NCBI RefSeq assembly: GCF_021173675.1
Contig: NZ_JAIHON010000007.1
Span: 186,001 to 250,000, forward strand
Length of the DNA stretch: 64,000 bases
Source: Streptomyces lincolnensis
GTDB taxonomy: Bacteria; Actinomycetota; Actinomycetes; Streptomycetales; Streptomycetaceae
Direction of reading: 5' to 3'
A program made the position numbers and the translations under genes. The notes under the pieces were generated by a model that saw only the letters and a list, made by a program, of their open reading frames with translations, was not told where the DNA came from and did not search any database. Of this stretch, positions 41,433-49,992 are shown one piece after another. The stretch's first letter is position 1. Every line of letters starts with the position of its first letter.

Positions 41433-42722
41433 TCACCCCTTGAGCAGGGCGCGGCCCAGCCAGTCGGAGCGGTCGCGGACGCCGGGCAGGGCGAAGAAGT
41501 AGCCGCCGCCGGTCGGGGTGATGTAGTCGACCAGGGGCTCGTCGATCAGCCGGGTCTGGGTGGCCTCGAACTGGCGGACCACGTCCTGCTGGTAGCAGCA
41601 GAACGCCAGCCCCATGTCGAGGTTGCCGGCCTTGTCGACGCCACGGTCGTAGTTGTAGCCGCGGCGCAGCAGGCGCGAGGTGTCGGTTGCGGCGGTACGC
41701 GGGTTGGCGAGGCGGATGTGGGCGTCGAGGGGGATGGCCCTGCCGTGCGGATCCTTGGCGTAGTGGGGGATGTCGGTCTCCTCGGTGCCGTCGAGCGGGG
41801 CACCGGTGTCACGGCGGCGGCCGATCATCGTCTCCTGCTCGATGAGCGAGACCCGGTCCCAGAACTCCACCCGCATCCGGATGATGCGGATCACCTGGTA
41901 GCTGCCGCCGACCGCCCAGGACGGCTCGCCGTCGGCGTCGGTGACCCACACCAGGCGGTTCATCTCGCGTCCGGAGGAGGTGTCGGGGTTGGCGATGCCG
42001 TCCTTGAAGCCGAGGAGGTTGCGCTGGGCGCCGGAAGGACGCGAAGGGTTCTGGAAGCCGTCCACCCGCCACTTGATCTGCATGGCTCCGCGGGTGTGCC
42101 GGGTCAGGTCGCGCAACGCGTGCAGCACGGTGTCGGAGTGGCCCGCGCAGAGCTGCAGGGACAGGTCGCCGTGGCACTCGGCGGCGTCCAGGTCGTCGTT
42201 GGGGAAGGTACGCATCGCGGTGAGGTGCCGTGGCCGGGAGGCCGCCAGGCCGTAGCGGTCGTCGAAGAGCGAGGCGCCCAGACCCACGGTGACGGTCAGA
42301 TCGTCGGCGGGTATCTCGGGCCCGAGGATGCCGCTGTCGGAGGGCGGGGCCCCCACGCCCAGGTTCTCGGGCGTACCGCCGCCGGTCAAGAATCGGGCCC
42401 GGGAGGTCAACGTGCGCAGCAGATCGGTGAGTTCGGCGCGGTTCTCGGCGGTGACGTCGAAGGAGACGAAGGCCGCGGCGGGCGGCTGCGGGGTGACGAT
42501 CCCGGCCTGGTGGACGCCGTGGAAGGGCACCGTGCCGCTGTCCGCCGCGCTGTTCTCGGCGGCGTCGGCCCGCCCGCCCGTGAGCTCCGCCCCGACGAGA
42601 CCGGCCCCGGCGAGCGCCGCACCGGCCGCGCCGACCCCGAGCGCGGTCCTGACGAACGTACGACGGCCCGTCGGGAGGGCCCCGTCCTGCCCTGCTGCGG
42701 GGCCCGGCTGCTGGGTCGTCAT
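41433..42722 (-). CDS. efeB: Dyp-type heme peroxidase / deferrochelatase EfeB
   Basis: A 429-residue Tat-exported peroxidase. The signal peptide has the twin-arginine motif TGRRTFVRTALG, then a hydrophobic core and ADAAE cleavage zone. The DyP signature GFKDGIANP (GxxDG with distal Asp) and the proximal-region His residues are present. With EfeU and EfeO it forms the EfeUOB system, in which EfeB oxidises ferrous iron or handles heme outside the membrane. The fused EfeU-EfeO gene ends 72 bp upstream in the same direction, so the two are one operon with an iron-box-like site at its head. Confidence 0.93.
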   Translation of the reverse strand: MTTQQPGPAAGQDGALPTGRRTFVRTALGVGAAGAALAGAGLVGAELTGGRADAAENSAADSGTVPFHGVHQAGIVTPQPPAAAFVSFDVTAENRAELTDLLRTLTSRARFLTGGGTPENLGVGAPPSDSGILGPEIPADDLTVTVGLGASLFDDRYGLAASRPRHLTAMRTFPNDDLDAAECHGDLSLQLCAGHSDTVLHALRDLTRHTRGAMQIKWRVDGFQNPSRPSGAQRNLLGFKDGIANPDTSSGREMNRLVWVTDADGEPSWAVGGSYQVIRIIRMRVEFWDRVSLIEQETMIGRRRDTGAPLDGTEETDIPHYAKDPHGRAIPLDAHIRLANPRTAATDTSRLLRRGYNYDRGVDKAGNLDMGLAFCCYQQDVVRQFEATQTRLIDEPLVDYITPTGGGYFFALPGVRDRSDWLGRALLKG

Positions 42723-42794
42723 CGGGATGGTCCTTTCCTGACGGTTGGGTGCAAGGGAACGCGGTAAGGGGGTGCGACGGAGCGAGCCCGTGCG

Positions 42795-44840
42795 TCACGC
42801 CGACTTGCGGATCTCCAACAGGTCCGGGATCGGGGCGAGTTCCTCCAGCAGCTGGCTCATGGAACCGTTCAGCCGCTGACGGGTGGCGGCGGGAAGCCTC
42901 TCGACCGGGGTCCAACTCCCCTCCGCCCGGCGGGCGGAGAGCACGGTCGCTTCCGTGCGCCGCAGCCAACCGTCCACATCGGTCAGGACCTCGGGGTCGC
43001 GTGCGGCGATCAACGGCCGCAGCAGACCGAGCAGTTCCCGGGTGCCCTTGATGTTGGCTTCGGCGGTGGCCAGGTTGGTGCCGCTGCCGTAGTCGGTGGC
43101 ACCGGTCAACTCCTGCTGGAGGGTGGCCTCCAGGATCTCGTGGGTGCGCAGGGGCAGGTCGCCCGGGTCGAAGTCCTGGTGCGGGAAGTCCTTGCGCAGG
43201 GCGACCACGTCGGCGGTGAGCCGCCGGGCGACCGGGGTGAGGGAGGCCGCCGACTCGCCGTGCCACAGGCCGTACTCGATGCGGTGGAAGCCGGTGAAGC
43301 CCGGGTCCTTCAGCCCCAGGGGCAGTCCGGCCGTCCTTCCGTTGATCTTCGCGTCGAAGTCCCCGAAGGTGCCGTAGGCGGCGCCGAGCGCGGCGTACTC
43401 CTCGTGGGCGGGCAGCCAGTCCGCGCGGGCCCTGCCGAGCCTGCCGTCCTCGATGTCGCGCTGCAGGGTCACGGCCCTGCCCCGAAGCACGGCCAGGCCC
43501 TTCTGCACGTACGCGCGGTAGGAGGCCAGCGGTGCGGCTAGGTCCTTGTCGGTCACCGGCAGCACGGCCCGCTCCGCCGCGCCGCCGGAGACCCGCACGG
43601 CGGCCGAGGTGACCGCCTTGCCGCTGCTCGGCACACAGCGCCAGGCGTAGCTCCCGCCGCCGATCGTGGCGACCAGGGCGCGCGTGGTGCCGGGCGCGAT
43701 GCCCTCGGCCTCGCCGTAGACGGCCGCCGTGGCCGGGTCGATCAGATACGCCTCGACCGTGCTGCCGCCGCCGTTGCGAACCTGGAAGGTCTGCTGTCCC
43801 GGCTTCGGCGTGCCGAATCCCTTGCCGCAGTCCGCGGTGGAGACGGCGATGGTGGCGGCGGAGGCGGGCTTGGCGTCGCCGACGCCCACCAGCACCCCCG
43901 CGAGCAGCGAGGGAATCGCGAGCGCGGCCACCGGCACGACCCAGGCGGGCATGCTCCGCCGGGCGGCCCGGACGGGACGCGGGGCGGTCGGCCCGGTGGC
44001 CACCGGTGCGGTCGTGCCGGCCCCGAGCACCCCGCGTACTCCGCGTAGGAACAGGGTCATCACCACGACGAGGTACGCGCCGTAGGCCACCACCTGAAGC
44101 CATGTCATCTGCGGCGTGAGGTTGAGCGTGCCGCTGAACAGGGTGGCGTACCAGGAGCCGGAGTCGATGCCGCCCGGCAGGTCGAAGGCGTACGCGGTGG
44201 CCCCCGGCAGGACACCGCCCTCCTGGAGGTCGCGCAGACCGTAGCCGAGGACGCCCGCCGCGATCACGATGAGCCCGGCACCGGTGAGGGTGAAGAACCG
44301 TGTCAGATTCAGGTGCAGCACCCGCCGGTACAGCCCCCAGCACACGGCGGCGGCCAGCACCAGCCCCGCACCCGCGCCGACCAGCGGTCCCACGGAGTCC
44401 CCGGCCGCCTGCCCCGTCGTCCACAGGAACAGGGCCGTCTCCAGCCCCTCGCGTCCGACGGCGAGGAACGAGGTGATGATCAGCACGCCCGCGCCTGTGC
44501 CCAGGGCGGCGGTGACCTTCTCCCGGATCTCGCCGGAGAGGCTGCGCGCCGAGCGCCGCATCCAGAACACCATCGCGGTGACGAAGGCGACCGCGACCAC
44601 GCTGAGCGCACCACCGAACGCCTCCTGGGCCTGCCCGGACAGTCCGGCCGACGTGAACGTCAGCACGGCCCCGAACCCCATCGACACACCTATGGCGGCC
44701 AGCACCCCGGTCCACACGTGCGGCAGGCGCGAACGGTGGCCGGAGCGGACGAGGGTGGCGACCAGAACGGAAACGATCAGGCCGGCTTCCAGGCCCTCAC
44801 GCAGGCCGATCAGGAAGCTCGGGAGCGCGTTGTCCCACAC
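42795..44840 (-). CDS. EfeU-EfeO fusion: FTR1 iron permease with cupredoxin and M75 domains
   Basis: A 681-residue protein in a single frame. The N-terminal half is an FTR1/EfeU permease of seven helices with iron-binding REGLE motifs at residues 14-18 and 130-134. A linker and another hydrophobic segment (VVPVAALAIPSLLAGVLVGVG) lead to an EfeO-like cupredoxin domain (ADCGKGFGTPKPGQQTFQV to SYAWRCVPSSG) and an M75 helical domain carrying FHRIEYGLWHG (HxxE). In E. coli these are separate proteins; here permease and iron-binding lipoprotein/periplasmic parts are joined, tethering the donor to the channel. GTG 44840 has GAGGAG before it. Confidence 0.92.
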   Translation of the reverse strand: MWDNALPSFLIGLREGLEAGLIVSVLVATLVRSGHRSRLPHVWTGVLAAIGVSMGFGAVLTFTSAGLSGQAQEAFGGALSVVAVAFVTAMVFWMRRSARSLSGEIREKVTAALGTGAGVLIITSFLAVGREGLETALFLWTTGQAAGDSVGPLVGAGAGLVLAAAVCWGLYRRVLHLNLTRFFTLTGAGLIVIAAGVLGYGLRDLQEGGVLPGATAYAFDLPGGIDSGSWYATLFSGTLNLTPQMTWLQVVAYGAYLVVVMTLFLRGVRGVLGAGTTAPVATGPTAPRPVRAARRSMPAWVVPVAALAIPSLLAGVLVGVGDAKPASAATIAVSTADCGKGFGTPKPGQQTFQVRNGGGSTVEAYLIDPATAAVYGEAEGIAPGTTRALVATIGGGSYAWRCVPSSGKAVTSAAVRVSGGAAERAVLPVTDKDLAAPLASYRAYVQKGLAVLRGRAVTLQRDIEDGRLGRARADWLPAHEEYAALGAAYGTFGDFDAKINGRTAGLPLGLKDPGFTGFHRIEYGLWHGESAASLTPVARRLTADVVALRKDFPHQDFDPGDLPLRTHEILEATLQQELTGATDYGSGTNLATAEANIKGTRELLGLLRPLIAARDPEVLTDVDGWLRRTEATVLSARRAEGSWTPVERLPAATRQRLNGSMSQLLEELAPIPDLLEIRKSA

Positions 44841-44893
44841 CGGGAACTCCTCTCGGGCACGCCCGGCACGAGCACGTTCCGGCCGGGGCGCGC

Positions 44894-44912
44894 TGAGTGT
44901 AGGCAAACCTAA
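44894..44912 (-). promoter_or_regulatory. DmdR/IdeR-type iron box upstream of efeUO-efeB
   Basis: On the minus strand TTAGGTTTGCCTACACTCA matches the IdeR/DmdR consensus (TTAGGTTAGGCTAACCTAA) at 13 of 19 positions, with the left half almost perfect. It lies 54 bp before the fusion start. Iron-loaded regulator bound here would shut off the operon. Confidence 0.6.
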
Positions 44913-45059
44913 CCAGGCGTGGCGACGGCACACCGGGCGCACTGCATGACCCCCGGACCCTCCGAACCGCTCAAAAGACCTGTTCAGGCGGGGAGTTGGG
45001 GGAGGAGTAAGAGTCGGGTGGGAAGCCGTGACGTACTGTGCATATCTACGCAATGAGAC

Positions 45060-45941
45060 TCAGGCGGGCAGCGTGTTCACCCTCGCCGCACCCCATCGCC
45101 GGGTGCGCCGGGCGCCCGCGAGGCGGCAGACGCCGTAGATGGCGAACGACACGGTCGTGACGTAGGGGCTGATGGGAATGCTGCTGCCCAGGGCGAGCAG
45201 GATGCCGCCCTCGATCGCGACGACCGCGAAGACCACGCTCAGCAGGGGCAGCAGGACCGGCGAGGCGGTGACCCGGGCGGCGGCCGCGGCGGGGGTGACG
45301 ACCAGGCTGAGGACCAGCAGGGCCCCGACGGCCTGCACCGACAGCGCGACCGCCAGACCGAGCACGAGCATGAAGGCGAACGACAGCGACCGCACCGGCA
45401 CCCCGCGGGCCTCGGCGACGTCCGGATCGGCGCTGGCGAAGGACAGCGGCCGCCACATGACCGCCAGGGCGACCAGGACCACCGCGGCGGTGCCGAGCAG
45501 CCAGGTCGTCTGCGGGGTGTCGACGGCGACGATCTGCCCGGTGAGCAGGCCGAACTTGTTGGCCGCGCGGCCCTTGTAGAGGGCGAGGAAGAGTACACCG
45601 AGTCCGAGGCCGAACGGCATCAGAATGCCGATGGCCGAGTTGCGTTCCCGGGCCCGCACCCCCAGCACCCCGATCGCTCCCGCCGCGAGCAGTGACCCGG
45701 CGATCGAGCCCGCCACCACGTTCACGTCCAGCAGCAGCGCCGCCGACGCGCCCGCGAAGGACAGCTCGCTGATGCCGTGCACCGCGAACGGCAGGTCGCG
45801 CATGATGACGAAGACCCCGGCCAGACCGCCGACCAGGCCGAGCGCGGCACCGGCGATCAGGGAGTTGCGGACCAGCGTCAGCAGTTCGCCGTAGTTGTCG
45901 AAGCTGAAGATCTGCTGCCAGACCCCGTCGGCGAGCGTCAT
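45060..45941 (-). CDS. Zinc/manganese ABC transporter permease (ZnuB-like)
   Basis: A 293-residue ABC-3 family permease with eight or nine helices. Motifs include VFVIMRDLPFAVHGISELSFAGASAALLL (conserved His/Glu loop) and VGALLVLSLVVTPAAAAARVT. The ATG at 45941 overlaps the ATPase stop by ATGA. It is the last gene of the binding protein-ATPase-permease operon, which has a Zur-like box upstream, so zinc is the likely cargo. The gene reads to 45060, leaving about 220 bp before the Efe fusion start, with no further gene. Confidence 0.92.
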   Translation of the reverse strand: MTLADGVWQQIFSFDNYGELLTLVRNSLIAGAALGLVGGLAGVFVIMRDLPFAVHGISELSFAGASAALLLDVNVVAGSIAGSLLAAGAIGVLGVRARERNSAIGILMPFGLGLGVLFLALYKGRAANKFGLLTGQIVAVDTPQTTWLLGTAAVVLVALAVMWRPLSFASADPDVAEARGVPVRSLSFAFMLVLGLAVALSVQAVGALLVLSLVVTPAAAAARVTASPVLLPLLSVVFAVVAIEGGILLALGSSIPISPYVTTVSFAIYGVCRLAGARRTRRWGAARVNTLPA

Positions 45942-46822
45942 GGGCGCACTCCGTCCGTCTCGTGGGCCGCGGGGGCCGGTTCGTTCGGGTGATGCGGTGG
46001 GCCGCCCGAGTCGTCGTTGGCTCCGACGACCACGATCCGGTCGCGCACATGGATCACGTCGACCTGCGTGCCGTACAGCTCGGACAGGGACGCCGACGTC
46101 AGCACCTCCTGCGGCGGGCCGACCCGGTGGCCGCCCGGGGCCAGGTACAGCACCCGGTCCACCAGGCCGAGCACCGGGTTGATCTCGTGGGTCACGAAGA
46201 CGACCGCCGTGGCATGGGAGCGGCGGCGGGCGTCGACCAGTTCCGTGACGGCACGCTGGTGGTTGAGGTCGAGGGAGAGCAACGGCTCGTCGCACAGCAG
46301 GATCCGCGGGTCGGTGGCCAGGGCCTGTCCGATCCGTACGCGCTGCCGCTCGCCGCCGGACAGCATGCCGAGCGGGACGTCGGCGTACGCCGAGGCCCCC
46401 ACCGAGGCGAGGATCTCGTCCACCCGGCGGCGCACGGCCCGGCCGCCGGTCCGCGGTCCGAAGCGGTGCCCGTCGATCCCGAAGCGCACGAGATCGCGGG
46501 CACGCAGCATCGCCTGCGCGGACAACTCCGCCTGCTGCGGCACGTATCCGATGTGCCGGGCGGCCTCGCGGGGCGTCCGGCCGAGCACGGTCAGCGAACC
46601 GGCCGACAGCGGCTGCCGACCCAGCAGGGCCCGCACGAAGCTGGTCTTGCCCGCGCCGTTCGGCCCGAGCACCGCCAGGAACTCCCCGGGCCGCACGTCG
46701 AGTTCGAGGTCGCGCCACACCTCCCGCGGGCCGTACGACAGGGCGGCACCGCGCAGGCTGACGACCGGCTCGGCGCTCTCCTGTCGGGCCCGGGGCACGG
46801 CGGCCGTGACCGGCCGGCTCAC
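45938..46822 (-). CDS. Zinc/manganese ABC transporter ATPase (ZnuC-like)
   Basis: A 294-residue ATPase. Walker A is GPNGAGKT (about residues 54-61), Q-loop GYVPQQAEL, ABC signature MLSGGERQRV, Walker B ILLCDEPLLSLD and switch His in VFVTHEI. The C-terminus is extended and His/Pro-rich (SGGPPHHPNEPAPAAHETDG), a possible metal-sensing tail. The GTG start at 46822 overlaps the binding-protein stop (GTGA), and its stop overlaps the permease start. All three genes are thus tightly coupled. Confidence 0.94.
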   Translation of the reverse strand: MSRPVTAAVPRARQESAEPVVSLRGAALSYGPREVWRDLELDVRPGEFLAVLGPNGAGKTSFVRALLGRQPLSAGSLTVLGRTPREAARHIGYVPQQAELSAQAMLRARDLVRFGIDGHRFGPRTGGRAVRRRVDEILASVGASAYADVPLGMLSGGERQRVRIGQALATDPRILLCDEPLLSLDLNHQRAVTELVDARRRSHATAVVFVTHEINPVLGLVDRVLYLAPGGHRVGPPQEVLTSASLSELYGTQVDVIHVRDRIVVVGANDDSGGPPHHPNEPAPAAHETDGVRP

Positions 46823-47754
46823 TTGTCCAGCGCGCCCGCGAGCGCGTCGACGTTGTCGGTCATCCAGCCGAGGTAGTCCTTGCCCTGGGGCAGGGTCTCG
46901 GTCACCGGTACGACGGGGATGCCGGCCGCCTTGGCCGCCGCCTCGGACTTCTCGGTCTGCGGGCCGGAGGTCTGCGCGTTGTACACCAGCGCCTTGACCT
47001 GCTTGGCGGAGAACAGGGCGAGCGTGGCCTGGAGGACCTTGGGGGAGACGTCGTCGCCCTCCTCGATGGCCTCGCTGAACGCGGCGGGCGTCTTGTCCAC
47101 CAGACCGCTCGCGTCGAGCATGTACAGCGGCACCGGCTCGGTGATGGCCACGCCCTCCCCGCCGTGCTCCTTCTTGATCTGCGCCTCCTTCGCCTCCAGC
47201 GGCTTCAGCTTCGCCTTGAAGGCCTCGGCGTTCTTGGTGAAGGTGGCGGCGGAGCCCGGGTCGGCCTTGCCCAGGGCGGCGGCGATGCTGTCGGTGACCT
47301 TGGCGACGGTGGGGAAGTCGTACCAGACGTGCTCGTTGAGCTCGCCGCCCTTCGGGGCGGTCTTGCCGGACACCTTGACGGCGTTGATGACCTCGGCGGA
47401 GGAGTTGCTGCTCTTCAGCATGCGGTCGACGAAGTCGTCGTAGCCGCCGCCGTTCTCGATGACGACCTTCGCCTTGGACAGGGCCAACTGGTTCTGGGTG
47501 TTGGCCTCGTAGGAGTGCGGGTCCTGGTCGGGGTCGCTGATGATCGACGTGACGCTGACCTTGTCGCCGCCTATCTGCTCGGTGATGTCGCCGTAGACGT
47601 TGGTCGAGGCCACCACGGCGACCTGGGACGAGGCGGCGGGCTGGTGGGAGCCGCTGGTGTCACTGCCGGAGTCCGACGAGCTGGAGCAGCCTGCCAGGAA
47701 GGCGAGGGAGGCGCCGGTGATCAGGGCGAGGCGCCGGGACGAGGGCGTGGGCAT
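46819..47754 (-). CDS. Zinc-binding lipoprotein of ABC transporter (ZnuA-like)
   Basis: A 311-residue cluster A-I substrate-binding protein. The signal peptide has lipobox LAGC at residue 22. Metal ligands expected in the family appear as His in DPHSYE, His in NEHVWYD, and the Glu/Asp of the C-terminal lobe; a second His ligand region (usually HxAF) is less usual here (EPVPLYMLDA). No long His-rich loop is present. A Zur-like box at 47845-47859 is about 90 bp upstream of the ATG. It delivers zinc (possibly manganese) to the coupled ZnuC/ZnuB proteins. Confidence 0.93.
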   Translation of the reverse strand: MPTPSSRRLALITGASLAFLAGCSSSSDSGSDTSGSHQPAASSQVAVVASTNVYGDITEQIGGDKVSVTSIISDPDQDPHSYEANTQNQLALSKAKVVIENGGGYDDFVDRMLKSSNSSAEVINAVKVSGKTAPKGGELNEHVWYDFPTVAKVTDSIAAALGKADPGSAATFTKNAEAFKAKLKPLEAKEAQIKKEHGGEGVAITEPVPLYMLDASGLVDKTPAAFSEAIEEGDDVSPKVLQATLALFSAKQVKALVYNAQTSGPQTEKSEAAAKAAGIPVVPVTETLPQGKDYLGWMTDNVDALAGALDK

Positions 47755-47844
47755 GGTTCCTCCACGACAGGCGTGAACAGGGATGTTCGCGAGGGATACG
47801 GGGATATGGGCCGGTCCGCGTCGACCGGGCGCGCTCAGGCTAGA

Positions 47845-47859
47845 TGAAAACGAATGTCA
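47845..47859. promoter_or_regulatory. Zur-box-like site 1 (znu operon)
   Basis: TGAAAACGAATGTCA matches the Streptomyces Zur consensus TGAAAATGATTTTCA at 12 of 15 positions. It is placed upstream of the zinc ABC operon, read leftward. Confidence 0.65.
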
Positions 47860-47954
47860 GAACTGCGTTCGTACCCGTTTGATGTGCCGATCATTGCCAA
47901 GACTTGACGCGTCGATCTGCGCCCTCGGGATGGCGGACTCGTGTGCTATAAAAA

Positions 47955-47969
47955 TGGGAACCATTTTCA
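47955..47969. promoter_or_regulatory. Zur-box-like site 2 (Cys-rich protein/CobW-like operon)
   Basis: TGGGAACCATTTTCA has the right half of the Zur consensus intact and the left half partly kept. It lies 21 bp upstream of the ATG at 47990, so a bound repressor would cover the promoter and leader. Confidence 0.6.
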
Positions 47970-47989
47970 ATAGCAGGGAAGGTGCGGAC

Positions 47990-48364
47990 ATGAGCGATGC
48001 CGCGGACGGCCGTCGGGGGCGTCCTTTCACCCTTGTCACCTGCGCCTCCTGCGACGCCCCGCACGAGGTGATGGACGGGCTGCGGCACGCGGTCCGCGCC
48101 TGCCCCCACGGGGTCATGGTCTCCACCGGCTGCCTGGCACGCGTACTGCACTGCCGACGCGAGCACGGCCTGTACGCCGCCGTGCAGCCCTGCGCCGCGG
48201 ACCGCAGGCCCACCGGGGCGGTCGTCCGCCTCGGCCCGCTCCGCACCGACGCCGACGCCGCGGCCGTCGGAGTCTGGCTGCGGGCCGGCATGCCGGACGA
48301 CGGGACCCTGCCCGACCGCCTGCGCGCGGCGCCCGCCCCGCGGCACGTCGCCCACCTCAACTGA
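47990..48364 (+). CDS. Small Cys-rich (ferredoxin-like) protein under predicted Zur control
   Basis: A 124-residue cytosolic protein with six Cys at residues 18, 21, 38, 48, 55 and 68. The pattern CASC, ACPHG, TGCLARVLHC resembles thioredoxin-like (2Fe-2S) ferredoxin-domain proteins, but the cysteines could bind zinc. The rest is a short alpha/beta domain ending APAPRHVAHLN. It starts ATG 47990 with GGAAGG before it, and the CobW-like gene follows 12 bp later. Position and the Zur-like box suggest a role in zinc shortage. No reaction can be assigned. Confidence 0.7.
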   Translation: MSDAADGRRGRPFTLVTCASCDAPHEVMDGLRHAVRACPHGVMVSTGCLARVLHCRREHGLYAAVQPCAADRRPTGAVVRLGPLRTDADAAAVGVWLRAGMPDDGTLPDRLRAAPAPRHVAHLN

Positions 48365-48376
48365 AGGGGCGTCCGC

Positions 48377-49552
48377 GTGCCCAAGGCCCTGTTGAGCGTG
48401 GCGCTCGGCGACACACCGGCCGTCCGGGGCACGGTGGTCGACCGGTTGCTACGGCTGTCCCCGCGCCCGGTGCTGCTGGCCGTGACGATCGAGGCGCGGG
48501 ACGAGGGGTATCCGGTCGTCCAGCGTTTCCTGTCGGGCGCCGGAACGGCGGTGGGGGAGACCTGCCTGAGCGCCACGGGCGACCCCGTGGTCGTCCTCCG
48601 CCAGGACCTGTTCCACCTGCGCCGCCGTGGCGCGGAGCACGTCGTCCTCGCCCTGCCCGAGGACGTCGACGCCCTGCCCTTCCTGGTCGAACTGTGGCGT
48701 GCCCGGGTGGCGAGCGGATCCCTCGGGGACCACTTCGCGGCGGCCCCGGTGGTGGTCGGCGTGGACCCGGCGTCCTTCGCCGTCGACATCGGCTGCGTCC
48801 ACCGGGGTGTACGGCTGTGGAGCGGGGGTGAGCGCGGTGAACCCCTGACGCCGGCCGAGGTCGCCGTCCGACGGGTGGAGGCGGCGGACGCCCTGGTCGT
48901 CCCCTCCCCGGCGGGCGGCGCGGACACCGGGCGGACGTCGGAGGCCGTCGCCTTGGCCGCGCATCTCAACGCGCATGCGCGCCTCGTGACCGTCGGCCCG
49001 GACGACGCACTGCCCGACACCCTCGCCGGGCCGCTGCCTTCGCAGGCGGAGGAGCGGTGGCGAGCGCGGTTGGAGGCGGTGGCGGTTCCCCGCGCACGAA
49101 CCGGCGTCGACGGCGGGGTGACATCGGTGCTGTGGCGGGCCCGCCGACCGCTGCATCCCGAGCGGCTGGCGGACGCCCTGCCCGAGGTGATGTGGCGGGT
49201 CGTGCGCGGCACCGGTCATCTGTGGCTGTGCAGCCGGCCGGAGTCCGTCGTGACCTGGCGCTCGGCCGGGAGCCACCTGGAGTTGAAGGAGGCGGGCCGC
49301 TGGCTGGAGGCGGCGGACGCGCACGCCTGGAAGGCCGCGTCGCCTCAACGGCGCACGCTGGCCTCCTGGTTCTGGGACGACTGCTTCGGCGAACGCCGCA
49401 ACGAGATCACCCTCACCGGTCCCGGCCTCGACCCCGAGGCGATCCACCGCGCCCTGGACGCGGCCCTGCTCACCGACGCGGAACTGTCCCTCGGCCGGGA
49501 GGGCTGGACGGCGGTCCCGGATCCGCTGCTCGGCGACGTCGGCCTGCGCTGA
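48377..49552 (+). CDS. CobW/COG0523-like protein with degenerate GTPase domain
   Basis: A 391-residue protein. The C-terminal CobW_C domain is complete (about residues 248-380: VTSVLWRARRPLHPERLADALP, HLWLCSRPESVVTWRSAG, GERRNEITLTG and AIHRALDAALLTDAEL). The N-terminal domain keeps the size of a COG0523 GTPase but lacks its motifs: the P-loop GxxGxGKT is replaced by LGDTPAVRGT, the metal-binding CxCC by CLSATGD, and NKxD by VPSP. It therefore should not bind GTP or zinc in the usual way. GTG 48377 is 12 bp after the Cys-rich gene. It may be a regulatory or scaffold relative of zinc metallochaperones. Confidence 0.82.
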   Translation: MPKALLSVALGDTPAVRGTVVDRLLRLSPRPVLLAVTIEARDEGYPVVQRFLSGAGTAVGETCLSATGDPVVVLRQDLFHLRRRGAEHVVLALPEDVDALPFLVELWRARVASGSLGDHFAAAPVVVGVDPASFAVDIGCVHRGVRLWSGGERGEPLTPAEVAVRRVEAADALVVPSPAGGADTGRTSEAVALAAHLNAHARLVTVGPDDALPDTLAGPLPSQAEERWRARLEAVAVPRARTGVDGGVTSVLWRARRPLHPERLADALPEVMWRVVRGTGHLWLCSRPESVVTWRSAGSHLELKEAGRWLEAADAHAWKAASPQRRTLASWFWDDCFGERRNEITLTGPGLDPEAIHRALDAALLTDAELSLGREGWTAVPDPLLGDVGLR

Positions 49553-49600
49553 ACGGCCCGCCGGGAGGCCCGGCGCCCGCCGCGCCGCAACGGTGCCGGG

Positions 49601-49921
49601 CTACTCCTGTGCGTGCCGGATGGCGTCCAGCACGATGTGGGCGATGTGCTCGTCGATGAGGCAGTACTGGATCTCACGGGCCTGCCGACGGGTCGTCACG
49701 ATGCGGGAGTTGCGCAGGACCCGGAGGTGCTGGGAGACCAGCGGCTGGCTCACTCCGAGGGCGTCGACCAGTTCGTGGACGTACTTTCCGCCCTCGGACA
49801 GTTCCCGCACGATGCCGAGGCGGACCGGGGAGGCCAGCGCCTTGAGCAGGTCGCTGGCGGCCTCCAGGGCGCGTATCGGCTCGTCCGTCGCGGGCGGCGG
49901 GGGAGGGGAAGTCGGCGTCAC
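49601..49921 (-). CDS. ArsR/SmtB-family transcriptional regulator
   Basis: A regulator of about 106 residues with winged helix LLKALASPVRLGIVREL, then HELVDALGVSQPLVSQHLRVLRNSRIVTTRRQ. The alpha-5 helix has YCLIDEHIAHIVLDAIRHAQE; the D/H-x7-H pattern (DEHIAHIV ... H) is typical of zinc-sensing SmtB/CzrA sites. GTG 49921 is preferred because TAATAT ends six bases before it, giving a leaderless message; GTG 49927 would put the -10 box against the start. It lies between the CobW-like gene and the His-rich gene. It probably derepresses a zinc-excess response. Confidence 0.88.
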   Translation of the reverse strand: MTPTSPPPPPATDEPIRALEAASDLLKALASPVRLGIVRELSEGGKYVHELVDALGVSQPLVSQHLRVLRNSRIVTTRRQAREIQYCLIDEHIAHIVLDAIRHAQE

Positions 49922-49938
49922 ATGCACATATTAGCAAG

Positions 49939-49953
49939 TGACAATGATTTCCG
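49939..49953. promoter_or_regulatory. Zur-box-like site 3 (ArsR gene)
   Basis: TGACAATGATTTCCG matches the Zur consensus at 12 of 15 positions. It lies within 20 bp upstream of the predicted ArsR start, overlapping its promoter. Confidence 0.6.
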
Positions 49954-49992
49954 ATCAGGGATGCCGTCGCCGGACGGGAGAGGGGCCGCGGC

